Assembly: GCA_036154955.1 (NCBI GenBank)
Contig: JAYZWL010000106.1
Span: forward strand, 1-64,000
Direction: 5' to 3'
Origin: Albimonas sp036154955
Lineage (GTDB): Bacteria; Pseudomonadota; Alphaproteobacteria; Rhodobacterales; Rhodobacteraceae
Length of the DNA stretch: 64,000 nucleotides
Within the stretch, counting starts at the first letter, position 1; the number at the start of each line of letters is the position of its first letter. A program made the translations under genes and the position numbers. Of the stretch, positions 36,373 through 46,074 are shown piece after piece. The notes beneath the pieces were generated by a model. The model had not been told where the DNA came from and ran no database searches. It saw nothing but the letters and a program-made list of their open reading frames with translations.

Positions 36373-36875
36373 GCCGCGGCCTCTTCCGCCCCGGCCTCGC
36401 GCGGCCCGGTCTCGCGCGGCAGGTAGACACGGCCCGTGGCCAGCACCGCGCCGCAGAGCGTGGCGGTCCCGTCCGCGTCCACCGCGTAGACGTCCGCCGC
36501 GCCCACGGAGGTCGAGCGGCCGAGCTGCATGACCCGCCCCACCGCGCGCAGCTGCACGCCCTTCGCGGGCGCGCACATCTTCACGGTGAAATCCAGCGTC
36601 GCCATGCGGGTGTTCTTGGGCTGAAGCGTCAGCACCGAATGCATCGCCGCCACGTCGCCCAGCGTGCCGACCGAGCCGGCGGCGAAATGGCCTTCGGGGC
36701 CTTCCTGGCTGTCGGTCAGCGGAATTTCTATCACCGCCTGCCCGGGCTCCAGCGACACCACGCTCAGCCCGATGGCCCGGAAGATCGGGTGCAGCGCCAG
36801 CCGGCGGACGCCGTCCTCCCGGAAGTCGGGGTTGCGGGGCTCGGCGACGATACGGGCGGCGAAGTCGGGCGTCAT
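36369..36875 (-). CDS. PaaI/YiiD-type hotdog thioesterase
   Basis: The 168-residue protein has a hotdog fold: VVSLEPGQAVIEIPLTD, HFAAGSVGTLGDVAAMHSVLT, MATLDFTVKMCAPAKGVQL and GRVMQLGRSTSVGAADVYA. It resembles the PaaI-type acyl-CoA thioesterases; the substrate is unknown. It lies between odhB and the MAPEG gene on the same strand. Confidence 0.8.
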   Translation of the reverse strand: MTPDFAARIVAEPRNPDFREDGVRRLALHPIFRAIGLSVVSLEPGQAVIEIPLTDSQEGPEGHFAAGSVGTLGDVAAMHSVLTLQPKNTRMATLDFTVKMCAPAKGVQLRAVGRVMQLGRSTSVGAADVYAVDADGTATLCGAVLATGRVYLPRETGPREAGAEEAAA

Positions 36876-36899
36876 GCGCGGGCCTCGGCGGGGAAGGGG

Positions 36900-36926
36900 G
36901 GCGCCGCCCCGCTTGGGGACGGCGCC
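36900..36926 (-). terminator. hairpin after odhB
   Basis: An interrupted stem (GGCGCCGTCCCC / GGGGCGGCGCC) lies 20 bases after the odhB stop without a U-run. It may partly separate the odhAB transcript from the downstream genes. Confidence 0.4.
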
Positions 36927-36945
36927 GGGTTTCAGGCGGAAGGGA

Positions 36946-38478
36946 TCAGAGATCCATCAGCAGGCGGCGCGGATCCTCCAGCGCCTCCTTGACCCGCACG
37001 AGGAAGGTCACCGCGCCCTTGCCGTCGACGATGCGGTGATCGTAGCTCAGCGCCAGATACATCATCGGGCGGATCACGATCTGGCCGCCGACCACCATCG
37101 GCCGCTCCTGGATCTTGTGCATGCCCAGGATGCCCGACTGCGGGGGGTTGAGGATCGGGGACGACATCAGCGACCCGTAGACCCCGCCGTTGGAGATGGT
37201 GAAGGTGCCGCCCTGCATCTCGGCCATCGACAGCTTGCCGTCGCGGGCCCGCAGACCCAGTTCGCCGATCTTCTTCTCGATTTCCGAGAAGGACATCTGG
37301 TCGGCGTCGCGCACCACCGGAACCACCAGCCCGTTGGGCGTGCCGACGGCGACGCCCATGTGGTAGTAGTTCTTGTAGACCACGTCGGTCCCGTCGATCT
37401 CGGCGTTGACGTCCGGGACCTCCTTCAGCGCGTGGATGCAGGCCTTCACGAAGAAGGACATGAAGCCCAGCTTCACGCCGTGCTTCTTCTCGAACACGCC
37501 CTTGTATTCGTCGCGCAGGTCCATGATCGCCTTCATGTCCACCTCGTTGTAGGTGGTCAGCATGGCGGCGGTGTTCTGCGCGTCCTTCAGACGGCGGGCG
37601 ATGGTCTGACGCAGGCGCGTCATGCGCACCCGCTCCTCCCGCTCCGCGTCCGAGGCGGCGACGGGGGCGCGGGGGGCGGGGGCCGGGGTCGGCGCGGGGG
37701 CGGATTTCTGGGCCACGGCCTTCTGCACGTCCTCTTTCATGACCCGGCCGTCGCGGCCGGTGCCGGTCACGTCGCCGGGCTTCAGGCCCGCTTCTGCCAT
37801 CGCCTTCTTGGCCGAGGGGGCGTCCTCCACATCCTTGCCCGACGCGGCGGGCGCGGCTGCGGCGGGGGCCGGCGCGGCGGCGGGGGTCGAGGCCGCGGCG
37901 GTCGCGCCCGCGGTCACCCGGGCCAGCAGTCCGCCGGCCTGGACGGTCTCGCCCTCCTGCACCAGGATCTCGGCGATGACGCCGGCCACCGGGCTCGGCG
38001 CCTCGACCGAGACCTTGTCGGTCTCCAGCTCGCACAGCATCTCGTCGACCGCGACCGCGTCGCCCACCTTCTTGAACCAGGTGGAGACGGTGGCCTCGGT
38101 GACGCTTTCGCCCAGGCTGGGGACCTTCACGTCCACGGTCTCGCCGCCGCCCGAGGGGGCGGAGGCGGAGTCGGCCGGGGCCTCTTCCGCGGCCGCGGCC
38201 GGGGCGGAGGCGGCGGGCTTCGGCGCGGGGGCCGCGCCCTCGCCCTCGACCACGGTGGCCAGCAGCGCGTTGACGCCGACGGTCTCGCCCTCGGTCGCCA
38301 CGATCTCGCCCAGCACGCCGGCGGCGGGGCAGGGCACCTCCACCGTGACCTTGTCGGTCTCCAGCTCGCACAGCATCTCGTCCACGGCCACCGCGTCGCC
38401 CGGCTTCTTGAACCAGGTCGCGACGGTCGCCTCGGTGACGCTCTCGCCGAGAGTCGGAACTCTCACTTCAACGGTCAT
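36946..38478 (-). CDS. odhB: 2-oxoglutarate dehydrogenase E2, dihydrolipoyl succinyltransferase
   Basis: E2 transfers the succinyl group from lipoamide to CoA. The 510-residue protein has two lipoyl domains, each with a lipoyl-lysine in ELETDKVTVEVP (K43) or ELETDKVSVEAP (K155), joined by Ala/Pro linkers. A peripheral-subunit binding domain follows near 215-260 and then the acyltransferase core with YDHRIVDGKGAV near the C-terminus. Most E2o proteins have one lipoyl domain, so this is the longer form. It starts 12 bases after odhA, with GAGGGAG upstream. Confidence 0.97.
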   Translation of the reverse strand: MTVEVRVPTLGESVTEATVATWFKKPGDAVAVDEMLCELETDKVTVEVPCPAAGVLGEIVATEGETVGVNALLATVVEGEGAAPAPKPAASAPAAAAEEAPADSASAPSGGGETVDVKVPSLGESVTEATVSTWFKKVGDAVAVDEMLCELETDKVSVEAPSPVAGVIAEILVQEGETVQAGGLLARVTAGATAAASTPAAAPAPAAAAPAASGKDVEDAPSAKKAMAEAGLKPGDVTGTGRDGRVMKEDVQKAVAQKSAPAPTPAPAPRAPVAASDAEREERVRMTRLRQTIARRLKDAQNTAAMLTTYNEVDMKAIMDLRDEYKGVFEKKHGVKLGFMSFFVKACIHALKEVPDVNAEIDGTDVVYKNYYHMGVAVGTPNGLVVPVVRDADQMSFSEIEKKIGELGLRARDGKLSMAEMQGGTFTISNGGVYGSLMSSPILNPPQSGILGMHKIQERPMVVGGQIVIRPMMYLALSYDHRIVDGKGAVTFLVRVKEALEDPRRLLMDL

Positions 38479-38490
38479 AGTCTAACTCCC

Positions 38491-41442
38491 TCAGCCGAGC
38501 GCGTCGGAGAGCAGCGTCTCCTGCTCCTGGCGATGCTTGGAGGCGAGCCCGGTCGCCGGCGACGCCGAGGCCGCCCGGCCCGCATAGCGGGGACGGCCAT
38601 GAGCGGCGCCGATGCGCCCGAGCACCCATTCGATATTCGGTTCCACGAAGGTCCAGGCGCCCTGGTTCTTCGGCTCTTCCTGACACCAGACGATTTCCGC
38701 ATCCTTGAAGCGCGACAGCTCCTTGGTCAGCGAAATCGCCGGGAACGGATAGAACTGCTCCAGACGCAGCAGATAGACGTCGTCGCGCCCCTCCGCGTCC
38801 CGCTTTTCCAGCAGGTCGTAGTAGACCTTGCCGGAGCAGATCACGACGCGCTTGATCTCCGCGTCGGGCTTGAGCGTCAGCTCCGACCCGCCGCCCATCT
38901 CCGCATCGTCCCACAGCACCCGGTGGAAGCTGGAGCCGGTGGCCAGATCGTCCAGCGTCGACACGCACTTCTTGTGGCGCAGCAGCGACTTGGGCGTGAC
39001 CAGCACCAGCGGCTTGCGGAAGGTGCGGTGCAGCTGGCGGCGCAGGATGTGGAAGTAGTTCGCCGGGGTCGAGCAGTTGGCGACGATCCAGTTGTCCTCC
39101 GCCGAAAGCTGGAGATACCGCTCCAGCCGGGCCGAGGAATGCTCCGGCCCCTGGCCCTCGAAGCCATGGGGCAGCAGCATCACCAGCCCGGACATGCGCA
39201 GCCACTTGCGCTCGCCCGACGAGATGAACTGGTCGAACATGATCTGGGCGCCGTTGGCGAAGTCGCCGAACTGGGCCTCCCACAGGGTCAGCGTGTTGGG
39301 CTCGGCCAGCGAGTAGCCGTATTCGTAGCCCAGCACCGCGTATTCGGAGAGCATCGAGTCCACGACCTCATACTGGGCCTGGCCGGGCTTGATGCTGTTG
39401 AGCGGGAAGTACCGCTCCTCCGTCTCCTGGTCGATGATGCCGGAATGGCGCTGGGAGAAGGTGCCGCGGGTCGAATCCTGCCCGGCGAGCCGGACCGGGT
39501 AGCCCTCGGTCAGCAGGGTGCCGAAGGCCAGCGCCTCGGCGGTCGCCCAGTCGATGCCGACGCCGGACTCGACCATCTCCTTGCGGCCCTCGTAGACGCG
39601 GGCGACCGTGCGGTGCGCCTTCACGCTGTCGGGGATGGTGGTGATCGCCTCGCCGACCTCGCGCAGCCGCTCGATCGGGACCGAGGTCGCGCCGCGCTGG
39701 TATTCGCCTTCGCCCGCGCCCATGCCCGACCACTTGCCGTCCAGCCAGTCGGCCTTGTTGGGGCGGAACTCCTTGGCGGCCTCGAACTCCTCGTTCAGGA
39801 AGGCCTGGAAGCGCGCCTTCTCGTCCTCGATCTCCCCTTCGGGGATCAGGCCGTCGGTCACCAGCCGGTCGGTGTAGAGCTGAAGCGTGGTCTTGTGCCG
39901 CTTGATGGTGTTGTACATCAGCGGCTGGGTGAACATCGGCTCGTCGCCTTCGTTGTGACCGAAGCGGCGGTAGCAGAAGATGTCCAGAACCACGTCCTTG
40001 TGGAACTTCTGGCGGTATTCCGTGGCCACCCGCGCGGCGTGGACCACCGCCTCCGGATCGTCGCCGTTGACGTGGAAGATCGGAGCCTCGACCATCAGCG
40101 CCACGTCGGTCGGGTAGGGGCTGGACCGCGAGTTGTGGGGCGCCGTGGTGAAGCCGATCTGGTTGTTCACCACGATATGGATGGTGCCGCCGGTGCGGTG
40201 GCCCTTCAGGCCCGACAGGCCGAAGCACTCCGTCACCACGCCCTGGCCGGCGAAGGCCGCGTCGCCGTGCAGCAGGATCGGCAACACCGCGGTCCGGTCC
40301 TCATCGTGAAGCTGATACTGCTTGGCGCGCACCTTGCCGAGCACGACCGGGTTCACCGCCTCCAGGTGCGAGGGGTTGGCGGTCAGCGACAGGTGCACCT
40401 TGTTGCCGTCGAACTCCCGGTCCGAGGAGGCGCCGAGGTGATACTTCACGTCGCCCGAGCCCTGCACCTCGTCCGGCGTCGAGGACCCGCCGTGGAACTC
40501 GTTGAAGATCGCCTTGTAGGGCTTGCCCATCACGCAGGCGAGCACGTTGAGGCGGCCGCGATGGGGCATGCCCACCACGATCTCCTTCACGCCGAGCGCG
40601 CCGCCCCGCTTGATGATCTGCTCCATCGCCGGGATCAGCGCCTCGCCGCCGTCGAGGCCGAAGCGCTTGGTGCCCATGTACTTGACCTGGAGGAACTTCT
40701 CGAAGCCCTCGGCCTCCACCAGCTTCGACAGGATCGCGCGGCGGCCCTGCTTGGTGAACTGGATCTCCTTGCCGTAGCCCTCGATCCGCTCCTTCAGCCA
40801 GCCGGCCTCCTCGGGGTTGGAGATGTGCATGTATTGCAGCGCGAAGGTGCCGCAATAGGTGCGCGAGACCAGCGCCACGATCTCGCGCATCGAGGCGGTC
40901 TCCAGCCCCAGCACCTGGTCGAGGAAGATCGGCCGGTCCATGTCGGCCTCGGCGAAGCCGTAGGACCGGGGGTCGAGCTCGGGATGCGGGGTCTGGGCGG
41001 TGATGCGCAGCGGGTCGAGATCGGCGGCCAGGTGGCCGCGGATGCGATAGGCGCGGATCAGCATGATGGCGCGCACGGAATCGAGCACCGCCTTGCGCAC
41101 CTGGTCGTCGGAGACCTGGGCGCCCGTCTCGGTCGCCTTGGCCTTGATCTTCTCGCCCAGCGCCTTGGGGGAGACGTCGGCCTCCCACTCGCCGGTCAGC
41201 GCGCCGGTGAGGTCGGAGCGGTCGATCGGCGGCCAGTCGGTCCGCAGCCAGGACGGGCCCGCGGCCTCCGCCTCGACCGCGCCGAGATCGTCGCCGAGCG
41301 AGGCGAAATAGTTGCGCCAGCTCTCGTCCACCGAAGCGGGATCCTTGGCGTAGCGCGCGTGGAGCTGCTCCACGTAGACCGCGTTCTGCCCCTGCAGGAA
41401 GGACGAGTTATGGAAGGCCTTGTTGGGGCTCTGATCCGTCAT
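38491..41442 (-). CDS. odhA: 2-oxoglutarate dehydrogenase E1
   Basis: E1 decarboxylates 2-oxoglutarate with thiamine diphosphate. The 983-residue protein has the E2-binding N-terminal segment (NSSFLQGQNAVYVEQLHARY). ThDP blocks GMPHRGRLNVLACVMGKPY, HGDAAFAGQGVVTE and VVNNQIGFTTAP are present, as are FCYRRFGHNEGDEP and the C-terminal VWCQEEPKNQGAW. Length is usual. The ATG at 41442 matches the family start, although the ribosome binding site is weak. It is followed by odhB. Confidence 0.97.
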   Translation of the reverse strand: MTDQSPNKAFHNSSFLQGQNAVYVEQLHARYAKDPASVDESWRNYFASLGDDLGAVEAEAAGPSWLRTDWPPIDRSDLTGALTGEWEADVSPKALGEKIKAKATETGAQVSDDQVRKAVLDSVRAIMLIRAYRIRGHLAADLDPLRITAQTPHPELDPRSYGFAEADMDRPIFLDQVLGLETASMREIVALVSRTYCGTFALQYMHISNPEEAGWLKERIEGYGKEIQFTKQGRRAILSKLVEAEGFEKFLQVKYMGTKRFGLDGGEALIPAMEQIIKRGGALGVKEIVVGMPHRGRLNVLACVMGKPYKAIFNEFHGGSSTPDEVQGSGDVKYHLGASSDREFDGNKVHLSLTANPSHLEAVNPVVLGKVRAKQYQLHDEDRTAVLPILLHGDAAFAGQGVVTECFGLSGLKGHRTGGTIHIVVNNQIGFTTAPHNSRSSPYPTDVALMVEAPIFHVNGDDPEAVVHAARVATEYRQKFHKDVVLDIFCYRRFGHNEGDEPMFTQPLMYNTIKRHKTTLQLYTDRLVTDGLIPEGEIEDEKARFQAFLNEEFEAAKEFRPNKADWLDGKWSGMGAGEGEYQRGATSVPIERLREVGEAITTIPDSVKAHRTVARVYEGRKEMVESGVGIDWATAEALAFGTLLTEGYPVRLAGQDSTRGTFSQRHSGIIDQETEERYFPLNSIKPGQAQYEVVDSMLSEYAVLGYEYGYSLAEPNTLTLWEAQFGDFANGAQIMFDQFISSGERKWLRMSGLVMLLPHGFEGQGPEHSSARLERYLQLSAEDNWIVANCSTPANYFHILRRQLHRTFRKPLVLVTPKSLLRHKKCVSTLDDLATGSSFHRVLWDDAEMGGGSELTLKPDAEIKRVVICSGKVYYDLLEKRDAEGRDDVYLLRLEQFYPFPAISLTKELSRFKDAEIVWCQEEPKNQGAWTFVEPNIEWVLGRIGAAHGRPRYAGRAASASPATGLASKHRQEQETLLSDALG

Positions 41443-41512
41443 GGCGTTGCAGGCGCGGAGCGCGCCCTCCCTTGCGAGCGCGGGGGCGGGCATGCCCCCG
41501 GCGAAGTCGGCC

Positions 41513-42070
41513 TCACGCCCCGGAGGGCGGGGGGCCGAAGCGGTTGGCGCCGGGCTCGCCGCGCGAGGCGAGCCAGACGACGAGCACGATATAGGCGATC
41601 AGCGGGGCGAACATGATGCCCAGCAGCAACAGACCGGCGCCGCCGGCCATCGCCGCCGCCGCCAGACCGGTCACGTCGAAGGATCCCGCCAGCCCCAGCA
41701 CGCCCGCGGCCAGCGTCGCCAGCACCAGGCCCATGGCCCCGATGGCGTGCGGCAGCAGGCACCACAGGCCCGACCGGCCGATGTCGTGCAGCCGGCGCCA
41801 GTTGGCGGCCAGCATCGGCAGGAACACGGCGACCCCCAGCGCGGTCCCGATCGGCGCGGGGCCGGACACGGAGGCGGACGCGGCCTCCGTCGTGCCGGTG
41901 GAGACGGTCGCCGTCTCCGCCGTCCCGAACAGGATCGTGTCGAGGATTCCGGCGGCCAGGGTGGCGATCAGCGCGGCCAGCACGAAATACCAGAACTCCG
42001 ACCGCGAGGCGCGGCCGGAGAAGGTCACGTATTTGCCCAGGCATTCCCGGACGGCTGCGGCGAGGCCCAT
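41513..42070 (-). CDS. DUF805 family membrane protein
   Basis: The 185-residue protein has the DUF805 signatures YVTFSGRASRSEFWYFVL near the N-terminus and NWRRLHDIGRSGLWCLL in the middle, with four membrane helices. Function is unknown. It lies between sucD and odhA on the same strand with short gaps, so it probably rides on the TCA transcript. Confidence 0.85.
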   Translation of the reverse strand: MGLAAAVRECLGKYVTFSGRASRSEFWYFVLAALIATLAAGILDTILFGTAETATVSTGTTEAASASVSGPAPIGTALGVAVFLPMLAANWRRLHDIGRSGLWCLLPHAIGAMGLVLATLAAGVLGLAGSFDVTGLAAAAMAGGAGLLLLGIMFAPLIAYIVLVVWLASRGEPGANRFGPPPSGA

Positions 42071-42128
42071 GGCTCCGCTCCCGTGATCGGTCGGCGCGCC
42101 GCCCCGGGAAGGGGCGGCGCTGAAAGGC

Positions 42129-43013
<885 letters not shown>

Positions 43014-43170
43014 TGACGTACTCCCTCTTTTCGCCTCCCGCACGCTTGGCGGAAGATGCTCCTGATCCGCCGGGGGCGCGCCGCTTGGGCGCCGTCTCCC
43101 GGCCGAAACCCCGGCGGCCGCGACGGGCGCGCCGGGAACGAATTCGCGTCGCGGACGCGGGGCCCCGCCG

Positions 43171-44358
43171 TCAGGCCGGGCCGCGCCGCATGGTCATCAC
43201 CTGCCCGCCTTCCATCCCGCAGGCATAGGTCGCGGACCCTTGCCCGAAGGTGATCGAGATCGGGCCGGAGGACGAGTCCACCTCGAAGCCGCCGCAGCTC
43301 TTGCCCAGGCGGGCTTCGACCAGCTTGATCTTGGCGGCGCCGCCGAACTGCCGGTCCAGCGCCTTTTCGACCGCCGACATCGCCACCTGAAGCGAGGCGC
43401 TGTCGGCCAGCACAAGGCACAGTCCGATCGACGGGTTGACCACCACCGACAGGCCCGGGCGCTTGGCCTCCGCGCCGTCGCCGCTTTGCTCGGTCAGGTC
43501 GAAGCCGTCGACCGAGAACTGCGACAGCGCGTTCTCGTAGTTGAACATGGACGACAGGCAGTTGGTCGCCGCTCGCTGCAGGTCCATCGGGTTGAGCAGG
43601 GAGCCGAGCCCGTTGCGCCCCGCCTCCGTCGCCAGCCGTTCGCCCTGGGTCATCGCCTGGGTCGAGGGGGCCGAGCCCGTGGACGGGCCGTTCAGCCCGC
43701 TCCGGGCGGGGCCGAAATCGGAGAGGCTGGCCTGCTGGGCGCCCGTCGCCGGGTTCGCGCCGGCGCCGGCGCCCGATCCTGCGGAGGACACGCCGGAGCC
43801 CGAGCCCGTGGCGTAAGGCGAAGCCGCCCCGGAATAGACCGCCGAGGTCGGGGCCGTTCCCGCCGTCATCGCCGACGATGCGACCGAGCCCGCGGTTTCC
43901 AGCGCGCCGGCGCCCACGCCCACGCCCGTCGCCGCGACAGAGCCGGCCGTTCCGGCCACGCTGGCCGCGGTTCCCGCCACGCTGACGGCCGTGCCGGCGA
44001 CGCTCGCCGCCGTGCCCGCCGCGCCGGCCGCCGCGCCGACGGCCCCGATCGCGGCCGCGCCGCCGGCCACCACCGCGCCGCCGACCGCCGTGGCGCCGAC
44101 CACCGCCGCGCTGCCGGCGGTGGAGAGCAGCGCCGCCGCCCCGCCGACCGCCGCCACAGCGCAGCCCGACACCGCGGGCGCGGCGACGACCACGACCAGC
44201 AGGGTCGCGGTCCGCCGCGGCGCCGGCCGCCAGACCTGGGCCGCGGGCCGCGCCGCCGGCCGGGGCGAGGGTTTGGACCGGGACGGAGCCGCGCCCGCGA
44301 AGCGGGACCCGAGCCACGCGCCGGCCTGCGCCTTGCGCGCCATCGCCGCGCCGTTCAT
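43171..44358 (-). CDS. putative Gly/Ala-rich lipoprotein wedged between sucC and sucD, unknown
   Basis: I do not recognise a family for this 395-residue product. Residues 1-50 are basic. A hydrophobic stretch ATLLVVVVAAP then leads to a lipobox-like VSGC (C66). Residues 67-150 are almost all Ala, Gly, Val, Thr and Ser, with glycine-zipper spacing and four 7-residue repeats AGTAxSV (114-141). A Ser/Gly-rich linker follows, and residues 240-395 form a compact domain with Cys residues (CLSSMFNYENALSQF, SCGGFEVDSSSGPISITFG, YACGMEGGQV). Export and lipid attachment are inferred; the unusually long N-terminus before the lipobox is a caution. The ATG at 44358 has GGAGG, but that lies inside a perfect palindrome. 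Confidence 0.65.
   Translation of the reverse strand: MNGAAMARKAQAGAWLGSRFAGAAPSRSKPSPRPAARPAAQVWRPAPRRTATLLVVVVAAPAVSGCAVAAVGGAAALLSTAGSAAVVGATAVGGAVVAGGAAAIGAVGAAAGAAGTAASVAGTAVSVAGTAASVAGTAGSVAATGVGVGAGALETAGSVASSAMTAGTAPTSAVYSGAASPYATGSGSGVSSAGSGAGAGANPATGAQQASLSDFGPARSGLNGPSTGSAPSTQAMTQGERLATEAGRNGLGSLLNPMDLQRAATNCLSSMFNYENALSQFSVDGFDLTEQSGDGAEAKRPGLSVVVNPSIGLCLVLADSASLQVAMSAVEKALDRQFGGAAKIKLVEARLGKSCGGFEVDSSSGPISITFGQGSATYACGMEGGQVMTMRRGPA
43936..44019 (-). repeat. four 21-bp coding repeats
   Basis: Residues 114-141 of the protein above are four tandem copies of AGTAxSV, encoded by diverged 21-bp units. Confidence 0.6.
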
Positions 44359-44360
44359 CG

Positions 44361-44386
44361 CCGCGCCCTCCGGCCGGAGGGCGCGG
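44361..44386. repeat. perfect 26-bp palindrome over the ribosome binding site
   Basis: The bases from 44361 to 44386 read the same on both strands (half-site CCGCGCCCTCCGG). On the minus strand it includes the GGAGG that serves the gene starting at 44358. As RNA it would form a very stable hairpin covering the Shine-Dalgarno sequence. Confidence 0.75.
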
Positions 44387-44554
44387 AGACCGCCGTCTCC
44401 GACAGGGGGTTGCAGGAGGTCGCCTCCGCCTCGGCGACGGGGACGCGCGCGCCCTCGCCCTCGCGAACGGACAGGGGCGTCGCCGGGGCGGCGCCTGTCC
44501 TCATTCGATGCCGGACCATGATCAGACCTCCTGAAATTCCCTATCGGATAAGCG

Positions 44555-45748
44555 TCATCCTTTCACCGCCTTCACGATCTTGTCGGCGGCGTCGGCGAGA
44601 TTGTCGGCCGCGATAACGTTCAGGCCGCTCTCGTCGATGATCTTCTTGCCGAGCTCCACGTTGGTGCCCTCCAGGCGCACCACCAGCGGCACCTTCAGGC
44701 CCACGGCGTTGACCGCGGCGATCACGCCCTCGGCGATCACGTCGCAGCGCATGATGCCGCCGAAGATGTTGACCAGGATGCCCTTCACCTGCGGGTCGGA
44801 GGTGATGATCTTGAAGGCCTCGGTCACCTTCTCCTTGGTCGCGCCGCCGCCCACGTCGAGGAAGTTGGCGGGCTCGGAGCCGTAGAGCTTGATGATGTCC
44901 ATCGTCGCCATCGCGAGGCCGGCGCCGTTGACCATGCAGCCGATCTCGCCGTCCAGCGCGATGTAGTTGAGGTCGTATTTGGAGGCTTCCAGCTCCTTCG
45001 GGTCCTCCTCGGTCTCGTCGCGCAGGCTGAGCACGCCCGGCTGACGGTAGAGCGAGTTGGAGTCGAAGTTCATCTTGCAGTCCAGGCAGCGGATATGCCC
45101 GTCCTTCATGACGATCAGCGGGTTGATCTCCAGCAGGGAGACGTCCTTTTCGATGAACAGCTTGTAGAGCGTGCCCACCAGCTTGACGCATTCCTTGAAG
45201 GCGACGCCGCTGAGGCCCAGCGCGAAGGCGACCTTGCGGCCGTGGAAGGCCGAGATGCCGGACGCCGGGTCGACCGAGAAGGTCACGATCTTCTCGGGCG
45301 TGGAGGCCGCGACCTCCTCGATGTCCATGCCGCCCTCGGTGGAGGCGATGAACGACACGCGCGAGGTTTCGCGGTCCACCAGCAGCGCGAGGTAGAGCTC
45401 GGTCTCGATGTCCGCGCCGTCCTCGATGTAGATGCGGTTGACCTGCTTGCCCGCCGGGCCGGTCTGGTGGGTGACCAGCGTGCGGCCGAGCATCTTCTCG
45501 GTGTTCTCGGCGGCCTCTTCGACCGACTTGGCGAGGCGGACGCCGCCCTTCTCGCCGGCGCTCTCCTCCTTGAACTTGCCCTTGCCGCGGCCGCCCGCGT
45601 GGATCTGGGCCTTCACGACCCAGAGCGGGCCGTCGAGCTCGCCGGCGGCGGTCTTCGCCTCCTCGGCGCGCGTCACCGCGCGGCCGTCGGCGACGGGAGC
45701 GCCATATTCCTTGAGAAGCTGCTTGGCCTGGTACTCGTGGATGTTCAT
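44555..45748 (-). CDS. sucC: succinyl-CoA synthetase beta subunit
   Basis: The 397-residue beta subunit has the ATP-grasp domain in its N-terminal half (MNIHEYQAKQLLKEYGAPV, WVVKAQIHAGGRGKGKF, LLEINPLIV). The C-terminal ligase domain carries ALDGEIGCMVNGAGLAMATMD and GGGATKEKVTEAFKI. Length is typical. It heads the TCA block on this strand. A promoter-like pair and two GTGATCAC palindromes lie upstream. Confidence 0.97.
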   Translation of the reverse strand: MNIHEYQAKQLLKEYGAPVADGRAVTRAEEAKTAAGELDGPLWVVKAQIHAGGRGKGKFKEESAGEKGGVRLAKSVEEAAENTEKMLGRTLVTHQTGPAGKQVNRIYIEDGADIETELYLALLVDRETSRVSFIASTEGGMDIEEVAASTPEKIVTFSVDPASGISAFHGRKVAFALGLSGVAFKECVKLVGTLYKLFIEKDVSLLEINPLIVMKDGHIRCLDCKMNFDSNSLYRQPGVLSLRDETEEDPKELEASKYDLNYIALDGEIGCMVNGAGLAMATMDIIKLYGSEPANFLDVGGGATKEKVTEAFKIITSDPQVKGILVNIFGGIMRCDVIAEGVIAAVNAVGLKVPLVVRLEGTNVELGKKIIDESGLNVIAADNLADAADKIVKAVKG

Positions 45749-45855
45749 GTCGCTCGCATCCTTCCGCGGTCCTGTGGGCCCGGCGATCGCGAGGCGTCGC
45801 GCCTCCCGCGCGCGCCCCTCCCGGGCTGCGCGCCGTCGATCCGGCCTTGCGCGCC

Positions 45856-45884
45856 TTGTAGACGCGCGCTTACGCTGTCCGCAA
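45856..45884 (-). promoter_or_regulatory. candidate sucC promoter
   Basis: On the minus strand TTGCGG (45884-45879) and CTACAA (45861-45856) are separated by 17 bases. The predicted start, about 100 bases before the ATG, leaves the GTGATCAC pair at roughly -75 and -98, a place more typical of activation than of simple blocking. Confidence 0.4.
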
Positions 45885-45921
45885 TCGTCGCATGACGCGG
45901 GCCGGAAAAAAACCGGTGTTT

Positions 45922-45950
45922 GTGATCACGCGATTTCTGGCTGTGATCAC
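45922..45950. promoter_or_regulatory. paired GTGATCAC palindromes upstream of sucC
   Basis: GTGATCAC occurs at 45922-45929 and 45943-45950, starts 21 bases apart. The flanks (TTTGTGATCACG, CTGTGATCACA) resemble those at sdhC. Together the two loci suggest a consensus TGTGATCACR bound in pairs. Confidence 0.65.
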
Positions 45951-46074
45951 ATTGTCGCGGCTTGCGGCCGACCGGAGGCTCGAAGAGGTTTCCGCGCGTT
46001 AATCAACGATTCGCGGGCGCAGGGAGGACGGTTTCGGCCGATCCGGCGCATCCCGGACGAAACAGGCGGACCCC

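Larger units (their letters stand above)
45749..46074. other. sucC / EamA divergent control region, no gene
   Basis: The 326-base gap holds no gene. It contains the sucC promoter candidate, the GTGATCAC pair (45922-45950) and a small inverted repeat CCGG-A7-CCGG at 45903-45916. The promoter of the EamA gene should lie in the AT-richer part near 45990-46050, but I cannot place it. Confidence 0.5.

Noticed and set aside
36664..41616. A 1650-codon plus-strand open frame opposite odhB and odhA
   Set aside because: It is antisense to well-identified genes, and its His/Arg/Gly-rich translation is typical of GC-biased shadow frames.
43936..44019. Tandem repeats as a CRISPR-like or minisatellite element
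   Set aside because: The units are 21-bp coding repeats with no spacers, and they belong to a Gly/Ala-rich protein.
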